A stretch of DNA of 64,000 nucleotides from Simmondsia chinensis (Eukaryota > Streptophyta > Magnoliopsida > Caryophyllales > Simmondsiaceae), in NCBI GenBank assembly GCA_018398585.1, contig JAGTTD010000001.1, forward strand, positions 12,340,501-12,404,500, in the 5' to 3' direction. Within the stretch, counting starts at the first letter, position 1, and every line of letters starts with the position of its first letter. Positions 9,760 to 20,970 of the stretch are shown here, in pieces. Made by a program: the position numbers and the translations under genes. The notes beneath the pieces are model-generated. The model searched no databases. It worked only from the letters and a program-made list of their open reading frames with translations, and was not told the DNA's origin.

Positions 9760-11054
9760 TCAGGGACCAGAATGCTTGTTCTGCTGCGGTATGTTACTAC
9801 TGCCATGGAGCTTATTCTTGTCACTTGAATTGGCTAAGGTAGCTTCAATCAACTTAGCCTTGCTGTAAGCACTAGACAATGTTTTAGGACCTATGGCTTT
9901 CACCATAGTTTTGATCCTAGGCTTCAATCCACTAATGAAACAAGAGACATAATAGGATTTTGTGTCCTCTAGAGCAATGGATATGATGGACAACAAATTA
10001 GCTCGTAAATTCTCAAATCTAATCATATACTCCCTCACGGTTGAAGTTTGGCACACCTCATTAAAGCGTCCACAACATCAATCACCTCTTCCTCACCATA
10101 TCGTTCACACATTTCTTCTACGAATTGGCCCCAAGAAAGATTAGGTTTGCTCTTCAACAAACTATAATACCATACCTCATGATCACCATGTAAATGTACT
10201 GCAGCTAGCTGAAGCTTTTCATCATCTGGTATGTTATAAAACTGAAAGTACCGGTCACATCTTCTCAGCCAAGATTCCGGTTGTTTTCCATCAAAAGGAT
10301 CTATCTCCACCCTTGGCTACCTGTAAGTTACACTCCTGCCACCAGATGAGTTGTCATTACTCCCCGATCTATGCTGAAATAGTCGATCAGGAGGTCTATC
10401 TGGATGTTCAAGCTCGTCATCTGCAATTCTGTGAAGCAAAGCATAATTCTGTTGCCTGAAGTTGTGATTTGCATTCAAGGCATTAGATCTGCAATGTAAT
10501 TGTCCTGAGGCATGAGCCTGATTATCTACATCAATTTCAAGTTGTAAAGGTTGATTCTTAGTTGATCTGATGTGGATTGAAGGTCCTACTTCAGGTTGCA
10601 ACATCGGAGACTTTCCTCAAGTCTTGCACAACTCTTCAGTTCTGTCAACCTTACTTTGCTGCTGATCCACTTCAACAGGTTGAAAAATCTGACTAGCTAG
10701 CTTAAGGATTGCATTAATTGAGGATTCTCCTTGCTTATTAACCTGTTCCTGCAATTGCACAAGCTTCACCTCAATTTGTTGCAACCGATCTTCCTTATTC
10801 GCATCTTTTTCCAAAAGTAACTGCTACATCTTTAACATTCTTTCAATATTGTCATTTATGTTCTGAAGATGATCAGTAGTAATATATTCAGGTCCAGTTG
10901 TAACGTTTGCACCAGCTTCCTTAGCATGAGATGCATCAGGACCTGCAACCGCAGCAGCATAGTTCATCTCCGGACCAGGTGCATTTGCTCCTCCAGCTCC
11001 AGATCTAGTTCTTACACCTTCGATCATGATTTTCTTTGATCTTGCCAGCCTCAA
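9760..11054 (-). pseudogene. Gypsy gag (capsid/nucleocapsid), broken into five frames
   Basis: Gag packages the element RNA. The N-terminal frame (10824-11054) begins soon after the primer site. Later frames hold coiled-coil-like Gln-rich sequence (10617-10814) and the retrotrans_gag core: DGKQPESWLRRCDRYF, DHEVWYYSLLKSKP and WGQFVEEMCERYG (10035-10310), then REYMIRFENLRANL and FISGLKPRIKTMV (9760-10056). Stops or shifts separate the pieces near 10820, 10610, 10312, 10050 and 9750. It is clearly related to the gag of the second gypsy element at 56179-57720. Confidence 0.88.
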
Positions 11055-11072
11055 TCAATCAATTCGAACCTT

Positions 11073-11084
11073 GCTCTGATACCA
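11073..11084 (-). other. Primer-binding site for initiator tRNA-Met
   Basis: On the minus strand the bases are TGGTATCAGAGC, two bases inside the 5' LTR. This is the standard plant complement to the 3' end of initiator methionine tRNA. Confidence 0.95.
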
Positions 11085-11086
11085 AT

Positions 11087-11487
11087 TGTTGACTTCCAAT
11101 TCGAAATTGAAAGGCTAACCTTGTAGAAGAAGAGTTAAGATGAGAAGAGAAGTGAAAGGGGATGAGAAATAGAGAAGTAGATGAGAAAAGAGGGAGAAAT
11201 TCCAAAGGAAAATCTAAATTTTATTGATTGAATGAAGAAATTACATGCTTAGAGCTTATTTATACAAAATTAGGAACATTGAACCTAGCCAACTACCATA
11301 ACCGACTCAAACAGAATTTTGGTGCCAAAATGCACAGCCGCCAAGTTTGACCTATCTTGACCACTAACCGACCTTCCCTTGGTGCCAAACCAACCCAATT
11401 AACTTTTGAATACATGGCAACTCAACAATGAAGACAATACCCAAGAATACAACCAAAATTACAATCAAAATCTATCGATTCATAACA
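11087..11487 (-). repeat. 5' LTR of the gypsy element
   Basis: The LTR is 401 bp with TGTTG...TAACA ends and is about 96% like the 3' copy. A TATAAATA box sits at 11257-11264 on the minus strand. Both GGCGCC palindrome cores present in the 3' LTR read GGTGCC here, a C-to-T change at CpG in each. Confidence 0.93.
11257..11264 (-). promoter_or_regulatory. TATA box of the gypsy 5' LTR
   Basis: TATAAATA on the minus strand, placed upstream of the R/U5 part of the LTR. The equivalent position in the 3' LTR is mutated. Confidence 0.6.
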
Positions 11488-11492
11488 TTATC

Positions 11493-12500
11493 CTTCCTAA
11501 GACCTTCCGCGTAAAGTTACTCATTCTTCCTCTTGTGTCTAGGTAACATCCGATATACTTATCTAACACCTTGGAATTCCTAATTTTTAATATACTGCTA
11601 ATCCTTTACCTACGGTCCCCTGCAAAATTTTTTACAAAAACGATAGTAGAGTTATTCATGTTAACCAACTAGCCACTACACAACATCGCTCAAGGATGGC
11701 CTCCACCCTGCTATAGGTCTCCACTTTGGCATTGCAAAATAAAAGGCTATAGTCAACAAACAAAACACAAGGGATGTTGGAGACTCCAATGCCTTGCCCA
11801 TGCTTCATTCACTTTTTAGGAGCATTTCTCCCAGTAGACATATGAAGAAAATGAAAAGGTATGGGGGCAAGGGGTCCCCCCTACATCAAGCCCCTGATGG
11901 GCTTGATATAGCTTAAAGGAACATTCTCAACAAGGATTGAGAATAGGGTCAAAAAAAGCAAATTGCATTATCCAACCAATCCAAGTGCTCGACCCAGCCT
12001 TCAGAAAGTCCCATTATATCATGCCGTTCCATATCAATTTCAATTACAATGCAACTTGATTTTCCCAACTTACAGTTGAAAGCATTCAAAATCTCATTAG
12101 TAATCAAAATGTTGTTGTGAATTACCTTACACAACACAAAGGCACCTTTGAAAGGGGATATTAACCTGGCAAGGATAGGTCTTAGCTTACTGGCCAACAC
12201 CTTAGCAATGATCTTATAGATCATATTTCAAAGGCTTATTAGTCTGAAATGATTAGCGAACCTCAGCCTGTCTATCTTAGGGATAAGAATTACAAATGTA
12301 TGATTAATTTCACGGAGGATCCTTCCACCCTAAGACATGATCTCACTACCTTAATCATGTTGCTTCCAGCGATGTCCCAATATTTTTAGAAAAAGAAGGC
12401 ACCACAACCATTAGTTCCTGGGGCTTTGTACGGGTTCAATCAAAAACACAACAACCATGACTGCTTTGGCACTAATCTCCTTAGTGAGCTATGCATTTGA
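11493..12500 (-). pseudogene. LINE ORF2 reverse transcriptase, fingers and palm
   Basis: The best frame at 11949-12224 reads MIYKIIAKVLASKLRPILARL and then FKGAFVLCKVIHNNILI, the classic L1-type RT block 2. Upstream, VILIPKIDRL (about 12265-12300) is the usual preceding motif. Downstream on the minus strand RGDPLPPYLFI (about 11865) corresponds to the QGDPLSPYLF block. The FADD box is only weakly recognisable as a decayed copy near 11750. Many stops are present. The block ends at the TTATC duplication and continues at 5773. Confidence 0.75.
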
Positions 12501-12720
12501 ACTATTCTCATTGCAACTCTGAATATAATCAAGAGATTTCAAGTGACCAGAGTGATGGAATGATCAAAATCTTATAGAGAAATCCTAGATGAAAAGATCG
12601 GCACTCTTTACTTGATTTGACATCCGCACTTCTGCATCGTTCTGAAGTTCTAAGATATATCGTTTCTTCCTCTGCATTATTCTCCTTAGATATAAGCAAA
12701 GCCTAGATAAGCTGGTCTTG

Positions 12721-13780
12721 CATTTGGAAAACTTCTTTAATATTAAGATATGTTTATTTTTTTTTTTTACTGAAAAAGTATTCTTTTAAGGTTGTTAAGG
12801 GTATTTGAAATACATAAACGTTTTAAAATAAAAGGTAAAGTTATTTTTTTTATTTTTAAATAAAATAAAAAATAGGTTGTACTTAGAAATGGAAAATTAT
12901 TTTCTTTTTCTATTTTCCAATTTAGTTTCATCCCAAAAATTTTCCCTTTTCTATTTCGCATTTGGAAAACATGTTTAAGGATGAAAAATGGTTAACAATT
13001 TTCCGATATAGGAAAACTAGAAAATGTGTTCAAGTGACCTCCATTTGCAATTTTTTGAAAATGTGAAACTATGGTATAAGTAATATTCAAAAACCCGAGA
13101 ATCCAATAATCCATTTGAACCTGATCTAAACAATTAGAATAACCGATGTGAAAATAACCAACTTTATTATATCCAATCCGTCAAAATTCGGATATCGGCT
13201 TGGGTACAAATACTAATTTGGGATACAATTTTAAAGTGCGGATCATCTACTCATAATGTTGAATCAAATGCAAAGAAAAAGAGTAACATGTTGTTGAAAT
13301 ATAGCACAAATATAGCTACACATACAATGTGTTTAATCATTCCATGTACTAACTCACATAGTCTGGTTATGTGTCATCATCCTTGAAAGAGCTAAGAACC
13401 CTAAAACACTTGAATAAACCAAAGTAAACAATGTCAATTGACATCAATTTATGAAATTATAATGAAATTAATAGCAAGAGCATGAGAGTTTGAGAGAAAA
13501 GGAAATGAAAGGATGGAGTAAGGCTGGAATAAAGAAAGAGAAAAAGAATAAAGTTGGGAATGAAAAAAGAATGGAAGGAAACCTATGAAAAATAAGGAGG
13601 CAGAAAATTGTGGAAAATAGTTTTCAAAGAGTAGGGTAAATCGAAAAGCTGTTTTTCAACTTCTTTAGTTGGAAAACTAGGAAATTAAACAACTTTTCCC
13701 ATTTTCCTGGATTTGTTTTCCAAAAAAACTAGAAAATACTCTATTCTTAAACAACCCCTAGTGTTTCTCCTTTAAAACAT
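12721..13780. other. AT-rich region with relics of a TIR element family
   Basis: No gene is seen. The edge near 13762-13735 on the minus strand reads GGGGTTGTTTAAGAATAGAG, similar to the terminal repeat of the element at 38585. Words such as TTGGAAAACTAGGAAA and GAAAATTATTTTCC recur at 12890-12970 and 13615-13740. It is probably an old member of that family, but its other end is unclear. Confidence 0.4.
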
Positions 13781-14677
13781 AAGTAGACGCAAAACTAAAA
13801 AAATATTTATGCCAAAAATGCATCGCATTAAACCGATCCCTGCCAAAATCATGTTTATCCCAAGTATGCGACCATATTTTAATTTAGTGGAACCCAATAT
13901 GCTTTGAATTAGTTTATGATAAGATATTCGGCTAATGTATTCCACAAGATCAAACTATTGCATTTATGTTTGACCAAAAGGCTAGGTGAAATCCAGTTGA
14001 TCAAACTGAAAGGCTAAGTACACAATTTCAGAGAAGAATTCCAAACGGTTCAAGCACTCCGTAATTAGACCAAGTTTGAACCTGAGTTGTTCAATTTCAT
14101 TGGATAAGAAGATGACATGCAAAGCCATAATAATAGGTGAATGACTAGGTTGAATGTGAAAAATACCACGAACAAACAAATGGCGGCAATAACATTTAGA
14201 GTAATGGCTACGCATTCACCTTTTATATGCAAGTATTGGCTGCTCAAGTTTGGAAAGTGACGAACCCAGACATTGAACTATTTAATGGGGCAAGATCCAA
14301 AAGTCCACTTGGTTGGATTCACCATAATGATGTATCTAAAGAATGTGGTTAAAAAGCCACAGCTTAAGTATTTTCCAGCAACACTTAATGGGGTAGAAAA
14401 CATAGTCTCAGTTACTCCCCAATGGGTTGGTAAATAGTCTTTCCCAACTTTTAGAGCATTTGAGTCACCATTTTAGTAATAAAAAGCAGTCAAAGGGGAG
14501 CTTTGCACAAACTTAGTTGTGACAACAAGAATCCGAACCACTACGTGACTTCGTGCAAAGGCTCGCACAAGAAATGTTCAATATTCCAAATTTTTTGGAT
14601 GGGATTGAAATTAGTATTTTTAGTAGCAGATTAAGTGATTCCAACTTAAAATTTTCTTTAACAAAAGCCATCCTCAT
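13781..14677. other. No recognisable gene
   Basis: AT-rich sequence with short open frames on the minus strand (13982-14247) that match nothing I recognise. A plus-strand run at about 14355-14400 (KYFPATLNGVEN) faintly recalls the FPATLxGVA segment of gypsy gag. Confidence 0.3.
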
Positions 14678-15115
14678 TAGGGATGGTAATGGGACGGGCC
14701 GAATATAGTGGGTGACATCTCCATACTCATACCCATTACCCAAATCCATACAAGTATGAAGTAGATACTCATATCCCCCCCGCCCCCCCAAATTTCTGTA
14801 TTCGATAATTATCTATAATTTCACACGTAATTATTTCTAATTATTTTTTGGAATCTAATTATATTTCCCACATTTTTAGTAGATAAAATGAGTACATATA
14901 CCCTTATTTTCTATTTAAATTAATTAAATACAAATTTGAGCAAATAATTAGAGTGTTCATGGGCCGAGTATGGGGAGGGCTCAGGCGGGTACAACATTAT
15001 TCTCATACTCTTAGCGAGTATTTTCATTTGTACTCTACTCGTACCCAATACCCACCTCACTGGCAACTATGCCCGCCCCGAATGGTGCGGGTATCCACAA
15101 GTAATGGATTTTAGC
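14678..15115. repeat. Degenerate GC-word repeat, probable hAT-like MITE
   Basis: It starts AGGGATGGTAATGGGACGGG (about 14678), has an AT-rich centre, and returns to complementary GC-rich words (GTATGGGGAGGGCTCAGGCGGGT at 14970; CCCGCCCCGAATGGTGCGGG at 15073). Plant genomes carry many elements of this look. No clean inverted end or duplication is left at the right side. An interrupted C-tract occurs at about 14776-14789. Confidence 0.45.
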
Positions 15116-15517
15116 TGCCCAAAATGCACAGTTTTAAGCAATATGAATTGTTGTTAGTGATTTTTTGTTAGCTCTCTTTGTTTTTTAATGGAAAGAGGTA
15201 CAACAATTCTCGAATAAAATTGTCTATTGAAGACATTCGATAAAATTGGAACGATACTCCATTAAGGGCACTAACGCCTTGAGAGGGGATATTAGCTTTA
15301 AGCCTAATACCTCATATTTATATGATAAGTAGCCTAACTACTACACCAATCCCAACAATTTTAGATTGTTTGCTCTTGATAGATGACCTTTTTCCATACA
15401 TAAATCTCAAGCATATGAATGCTCTTTTTCACCTAAAAGGATGATGTCTTTGCCACATTAGCTTGACTTGTAATAAACATGTAAAATTTGTTTTCCCCAT
15501 TTCTCACAAAATAATAT
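15116..15517. other. No recognisable feature
   Basis: AT-rich spacer up to the copia LTR. Nothing coding is supported on either strand. Confidence 0.4.
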
Positions 15518-16705
15518 TGTTGATGCTTTTATAGCACGAGTTAAAGAGACTTTTGCAATAAATGACTTCAGATAAACGATTACAAGTCGCACAAAGCAAA
15601 AGAATCAAATACGGACTCCAAGATCTCAGATCTTAACTCTAAGGAATCGATTTATACAAAACAAGCACTGATTACAGCTTAATCAACTCAAGCCTAGAAC
15701 AAAATCACCTATAGACTCAAGAACCCAACAAAGAACTTTAGATTCTAAGTCAGAAACCAAAGAATTAAGTAAGGATAGAACTATACCTCCTCCAGAAGCT
15801 GATTTATGTCAAGATCTGAACTAAAATAGCTCTCCACCAGATCTGAAATGAACAACACTAATTTGAAGCGTGCACCATTGGATCTGAGCCGTGCACCACT
15901 AGTAACGGACAAGCACCACCAAGAACGAACCGAGCACTACCAGCACGAACGAAGCACCACCAACATGGAATTACTTCAAATCAAGGCTCACGAAGCCGGA
16001 ACCTTCAATATTTTGGCTCATAGGTTCGTATTTAAGGTTAGGGTTGAGTAGAGAGTCCAAGGAATGCAAAATCACCAGAGAGAGGGGAGAGGAAGAGGTT
16101 GATTAGATCTCAACTCTCTAAAACACTAACCACAACATTTTATAGCCCGCCCTAGCTTCAATCCAAGATATAACCCTAGACCTCATCACAACTGTTTATT
16201 TAGGGATGATCTAACGGACAACTGAATACCCGCAACAACACAACGTGAGCCACGAATCTGGTGACACGTGTCGGGGCAACGAACGGCTAGAATATCACCA
16301 TGGGAAGCTTGTAGAAGAAGCTTCACAGAGCAATAGTTAGAAGATAAGAATGAAGAAGAGTATAGCTGTATATTAGCTTTTTCGGGTAGCTAGTACAGTT
16401 CGGGCAAGCATAATACCTTTCGGGCATCAATAGTACAACCATGGGGTAGCTGGTACAATAAATGGCAGATATTGTACACGATTCTAAAGTAATTAGTACA
16501 ACTAAAGGGCAAGTTGGTCAATGTACCAATGACTCAAATTCAAAATATCAGATTACCCAAAGCACAACTTTTCATCTTCACTCCGAATATTAAGTGACGT
16601 GTTTTATGCCCATTATTTTTCAGCTCAATTTTAAGTCTAATTTTATAAACCTATTACACATTATCTAAGTCATACATTGACCAACTATAACAAACTCCAC
16701 CTTGG
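15518..16705 (-). repeat. Copia 3' LTR (15518-16692) and polypurine tract
   Basis: On the minus strand the LTR starts TGTTATAGTTGG and ends GCATCAACA (1175 bp). The preceding CCAAGGTGGAG (16695-16705) is the polypurine tract. A TATAAAA box lies at 16138-16144 (minus) within CTATAAAATG. The open frame at 15848-16051 is LTR sequence, not a gene. No second LTR is present, because the element is truncated on its 5' side. Confidence 0.75.
16138..16144 (-). promoter_or_regulatory. TATA box in copia LTR
   Basis: TATAAAA on the minus strand in a GC-richer setting (GGGCGGGCTATAAAATG), which suits the U3 promoter of the LTR. Confidence 0.55.
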
Positions 16706-16780
16706 TAACTATATGACTAACAATTTCACAAACATTTCTCACCTCGGGTTCCATTCCATTTGGACGAGTTTAACAAACCG

Positions 16781-17875
16781 TTAAAACTTCTCCAAAGGAA
16801 GACTTTTAGTGCCCGTATCAGCAGGGTTATCACCAATACTAATTTTCAGCAACTCAATATGATTTTCTTCTATATTATCCATGATAAAATATTGTCTAAC
16901 TGCTAAGTTTTTAGTTTTATCATGAAATACAGGGTTCATACACAGGGCAATGGCAGATTGACTATCTAAGTAGAGTTTAGGTGATCCTGCGTCGAGTTTT
17001 ATTTCATTCAATAAGTCGTTCAGCCATATAGCTTCTTTAACAGCATCAGATATAGCTAGAAGTTCTGACTCTGTAGTAGATAAAGAGGTTAAAGTCTGCA
17101 ACTTTGACCTCCAACTAATAGCTCCATCCATTAAGGTGAAGATATAGGCTGAAGTAGATCATCTCCTATCTAAATCACCCGCAAAATCAGAATCTACATA
17201 CCCGTTCAATCTAAGTTCATTTTGGCACCTACCAAAAGTTAAGCCCAAATCTATAGACCCTTTTACATATCTTAGCAGCCATTTAACTCCATCCCAATAT
17301 ACCTTACCGGGATTTGACATATAACAAGATAGTATACTCATCGGAAAAGCTAAGTCCGGCCTAGTGTAGGTCATCGCGTACATTAATGACCCTATAGCGT
17401 TGGCATACGGTATTATCATCATTTTAAGCTTTTCTTGTTTAGTTTCAAGACACTGACTTGCTGAAAAATGGTACTGTGATGCTAAAGGATGTTTCACAGG
17501 TTTTGACTCAAATATATGAAACCATTTCAAGACCTTAGTAAGATAATGACTCTGACTCAAATGGATTGTTCCTTTAGACCTATTCCTAATGATATCAATA
17601 CCTAGTATTCTTTTACCTTCCCCCAAATATTTCATATCAAAAGAACCATTTAATCGAGATTTCAAATCTGAAATCTACTTCTGGGACCTGCTAGCTAACA
17701 ACATATCGTCCACATATATTAGTAGGAAAATAGCATTAGAACATTCAATATCTTTAAAGTACAAACATGAATCATGAACAGACCTTCTAAAGCCATTATC
17801 AACCATAAATACATGAAACCTCTTATACCACTGTCCGGGTGACTGTTTCAGCCCATACAATGATTTTTTCAGCAA
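16781..17875 (-). pseudogene. Copia reverse transcriptase C-terminal half and RNase H
   Basis: RT copies the element RNA and RNase H clears it. The frame at 17675-17875 has KSLYGLKQSPGQWYKRF and LIYVDDMLLAS, so the YVDD catalytic box is intact. The frame at 17159-17665 continues with DMKYLGEGKRILGIDI, YANAIGSLMYAMTYTRPDL and WDGVKWLLRYVKG. RNase H (16781-17131) shows TESELLAISDAVKEAIWL and DSQSAIALCMNPVFHDKTK. Two frame breaks near 17668 and 17145 separate the pieces. The region lies next to the polypurine tract, in the order expected for Ty1/copia. Confidence 0.9.
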
Positions 17876-18783
17876 ACAAACATGCTTAGAATGCTCAGGT
17901 TCAAAACACCCCTTGAGTTAAGAGATGAGGGTCTCTTCCTCAAGCTCTCCATGCAAAAATGCAGTGGTGACATCTATTTGATGCAGCAGCATATCATAGA
18001 AAGCCTCAAGCACATAATGACACGAAAAGTGGTATGTTTAACGACATGGCTAAAAACTTTAGTGTAGTTTACCCCCTCTTTCTGTGAAAAAACTTTGGCG
18101 ACTAGTCTAGCCTTAAACCGGGGCCAACCTTCAGGAGTATCGGGTTCCTTCACCCTAAAGATCCACTCAGAACCTATAACCTTCCTACTCTTAGGCTTGG
18201 GAATCATGTCCCAAGTATTGTTCTTTCTCAAACTCTCCATTTCAATAGTCATAGCATTCAGCCACTCTGCTGAATGCTTGCTGTTGATAGCTTTAGAATA
18301 GAACAATGGCTCAGTTTCTATGTAATCTAAAGCTGTGTTTAAAGCATAAGCTATACACTTAGCATAACCATATCTTTTAGGAGCTCTAGACTCTTTTCTA
18401 CCTCTATCCCTTGCCAATTGGTAGGTCTCTAAGTCCTGAATCTCATTTTCAGGGCTGTTAGGCTCAGTTTCTAATTTGTTAGGCACATTTTCAGCAGCAT
18501 TTCTATCAGTATTTTCACTATTTTCTAGATTATCTTCAGGTTCTTTCCTTAAGTTTATAGGATTAGGTGGGTTAACTTCAAATTCATAGTAGTCAAGGTC
18601 AAATTCTCTAACAGCTGAAGTATTACTCAATTGTTCTTTAATGTAGGGCATCTTATCTTCATTGAAGATGATATCCCTACTTATAATTGTTATAGTTCGA
18701 TTTCCCTCCTTAATCCCTAATCTAAAACCCTTTACACCTGAAGGATACCCCAGAAAAATGCCTTTAACTGCCCTTAGCTCCAA
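17876..18783 (-). pseudogene. Copia integrase C-terminus and RT N-terminus
   Basis: The 269-residue frame starts LRAVKGIFLGYPSGVKGFRL, the conserved copia segment after the integrase core, passes a variable acidic linker, and enters RT at SAEWLNAMTIEMESLRKNNT and WIFRVKEPDTPEGWPRFKAR, then LVAKVFSQKEGVNY. In most copia elements the last motif reads KGF/YSQ. The frame breaks near 17975, just before the central RT motifs. Confidence 0.85.
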
Positions 18784-19510
18784 TTTACCCTCCTTTTGGT
18801 GGGCGAAAGCTGAACACCCAAAATTTTTTTAAGTTATCATAGTTAACTGTTTTACCGGTCCATATAGTTTCGGGGGTTTTCATTTTCAAAGCTGAATTTG
18901 GGGATCTATTAACTAAGTCTGCAGCTGTGTTAATCGCTGCATCCTAGAATTGCTTTGACAATCCGGATGAAAACAACATGCATCATATCGTATCTAAAAG
19001 AGTCCACTTCATACGTTCAGCTACATCGTTTTGTTGGGGGTTCCCTCTTACTGTTTTATGTTGTTTAATTCCATTTTCAGCACAAAGCGTGGCAAATTTA
19101 GAGTTCACAAATTTCAGGCCATTATCAGTTCTTAACACTTTCATCTTCTTTACTGTTTGGTTCTCAGTTAAAGTTTTCTACTTAACAAAAGTATCAAATG
19201 CATCATTCATGTTTTTAAGTAGATAAACCCATACTTTTCTTGGGAAGTCATCAACTATAGACAGGAAATAAGAAACTCCACCCATAGTGGGTACCCTAGA
19301 AGGTCCCCATAGGTCAGCATGAAACATAATTAACAATGCCATCAGTTGTATTTGAACCTGTGCTAAATGCAATCCTATGATGCTTGCCAAATATTCAATG
19401 ATCACAAAAGTCAAGTTATGTCACAGAATCAGCACCAAAAACACCTTGTTTTTGTAACGAGATCAATCCTGTCTCAGATATGTATCCTATGATGATTCAT
19501 TGGCCTATAT
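18784..19510 (-). pseudogene. Copia integrase core, 5'-truncated
   Basis: Readable pieces on the minus strand are MFHADLWGPSRVPTMGG and FLSIVDDFPRKVWVYLLK (19178-19414), which carry the first catalytic Asp, preceded by a decayed GAG-pre-integrase segment (GKHHRIAFSTG, about 19350-19390). Toward 18800 the integrase C-terminal part is in another frame. Nothing copia-like is recognisable above about 19510, so gag, protease and the 5' LTR are missing. Confidence 0.75.
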
Positions 19511-19643
19511 TGAAAAAAACTAGCATAATTTCCAATAATAAAGTAACAATATAGTATTCTAACATAAATGATAAAACTTTGGCCTAATATCTATTGGAAA
19601 AATCACACATTTGAGTACAAGTGAAAGCAAATAAATAAATAAA

Positions 19644-20019
19644 TAGGGTAAATTACACATCAGTACCTTAAGGTTTAGTGTACTAAGTTTTAAGTTCACA
19701 AATTTTGTTAAATAACATTTTAGTCCAAAAGTTAAAATATTTTAACAAAATAGCCCTTGTAGCGTCAAAAAAAAAAAAAAAAACCCTTGTGGTGTATAAA
19801 AGTATAAAATAGACCTTTCATCCGACTCTTCTTCATGAAGAGTTGGACGAAAGGTGGGTTCACCAACAAATAACAATAAGTATGACACCCTTTTGCACTG
19901 TCATTTAAACTATTTTATTAAATTAACCTAACTTTTAAAATAAAATATTATTGCACAAAGTTTGTGGGCTAAACAATTAATAAATTAAACATAAGTGTAT
20001 CAATATATAATTTACCCTA
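19644..20019. mobile_element. MITE with GGGTAAATTA termini
   Basis: The ends are GGGTAAATTACACATCAGTAC and, inverted, GGGTAAATTATATATTGATAC (19646-20018), flanked by TA on both sides. The TA flank suggests a Tc1/mariner-type (Stowaway-like) or PIF-type MITE. The inside holds a hairpin CGACTCTTC/GAAGAGTTG near 19830 and an A-tract near 19767. No coding capacity. Confidence 0.65.
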
Positions 20020-20320
20020 CTACAAATGAACACACAAACATTTACATAAAAACTCTCTCAACTAGAGGGAAAAAAGTCATGGGACTCAAATTGAAAGCTC
20101 ATGTTTTTTTTTCCCAATAATTAGCGACAATGTCGCGATATAGGACAAGAGACAAAATCAAGGCCTAGGACACCCGTAAGGAAACAGAGACCATAAAAGG
20201 ATAAGCACAAACAATAGACCAAAACAAGAAGACGTGAGTGCAAAACGAAATGCAAACATGGACAACATATGCTAGAAGACTATTGATATTGAAAATAAAA
20301 TAGGGCATGCCAGGATTAGG

Positions 20321-20970
20321 TTGGGAGATGAGAGCACAACATCAAAACTAAGAAGGATGGAAAGTACTCAAATCAAATATTACCTAGTCCATCAATGCAA
20401 ATCACTCGATCATAATAGAATCGTCATCATCAAAGCTCAACCCAAGCTTATTCCTAGTCTTCCAGTATGCTCCCTTGCCAGAAGTTTCTTAGTTGTTATA
20501 ACCTTTTTGACCTTTTTTCCCACCTCCGTCTTTCTTCTTTCATTACCCGGAGGCTCCAGAAACCTCTTGCTTCCAGGAGGCATGTCCTTAAGAAATTCAT
20601 GTGGGTTTCACTTAACTTGCTCTTTTTTTCCTGAACTTTAGTGCTCCGTGGCCCCTTTTAGACAGGCTAACATTGGGGTCTTGACGACCCTACCCCACTT
20701 TCGTCCTTCTTTCCCCAGCCTTGCTAGATTCCTCTATAAACTGCATCTCAAGGAGTTTCCATCATTATACAATTGTCTTTCTAAAGCAAGGGGCTCAAAA
20801 CCCAATAGAAATTTAGGTCCTGAGGACATTTACTTAATTTCATTTATAGCGTTTGGAGCTTGGTTACCTTGAGGATACAACTCGTCTTGAGGTCTAGGTG
20901 ATTTGGCTCCACTTTGCACTACCCATGGCAAGAGAAGTGGAGGGTTCCGGTTGACTCGAATTTCCTGGAT
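20321..20970 (-). pseudogene. LINE A ORF1, C-terminal part
   Basis: On the minus strand the frame reads from about 20900 toward 20430 with KFLLGFEPLALERQ and later LGISLGLSFDDDD before stops. LINE B (44957-46108) has the same block with LGLSFDDDDKSIMIK. Between two broken copies this end of the protein is well matched, so it was once coding. The function of this acidic C-terminus is unknown to me. Several stops and frame changes occur. The part continues upstream of the RTE insertion at 22033-22250. Confidence 0.5.

Larger units (their letters stand above)
5774..11487 (-). mobile_element. Ty3/gypsy chromovirus-like element, full length but inactive
   Basis: Two LTRs of about 400 bp (5774-6173 and 11087-11487) enclose gag, protease, RT, RNase H and integrase in gypsy order on the minus strand. 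The TSD is TTATC at 5769-5773 and 11488-11492. By eye the LTRs differ at about 14 substitutions and one indel, roughly 3.5%, so the insertion is fairly old. Gag and integrase carry frameshifts and RT has a catalytic substitution. The target is the L1 LINE of the same strand. Confidence 0.93.
3490..12720 (-). mobile_element. L1-type LINE, split by a hAT MITE and a gypsy element
   Basis: On the minus strand three blocks read in the right order for ORF2 of a plant L1 LINE: reverse transcriptase (12500-11493), RT C-terminus plus zinc-binding region (5773-4662) and RNase H (4056-3500). The gaps are filled exactly by two independently bounded insertions, 5774-11487 and 4065-4653. With the gypsy element and one TTATC duplication removed, the LINE frame runs on into the KLAS motif typical after the RT. 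No endonuclease or ORF1 is recognisable above 12700, so the element is probably 5'-truncated. It has many stops and frameshifts. Confidence 0.8.

Noticed and set aside
14355..14400. Gypsy gag fragment (FPATLNGVEN)
   Set aside because: The match is only about ten residues with no supporting neighbours, so it is mentioned but not annotated as a gene.
15848..16051. 67-residue frame with His/Arg-rich text
   Set aside because: It lies inside the copia LTR and has no independent support.
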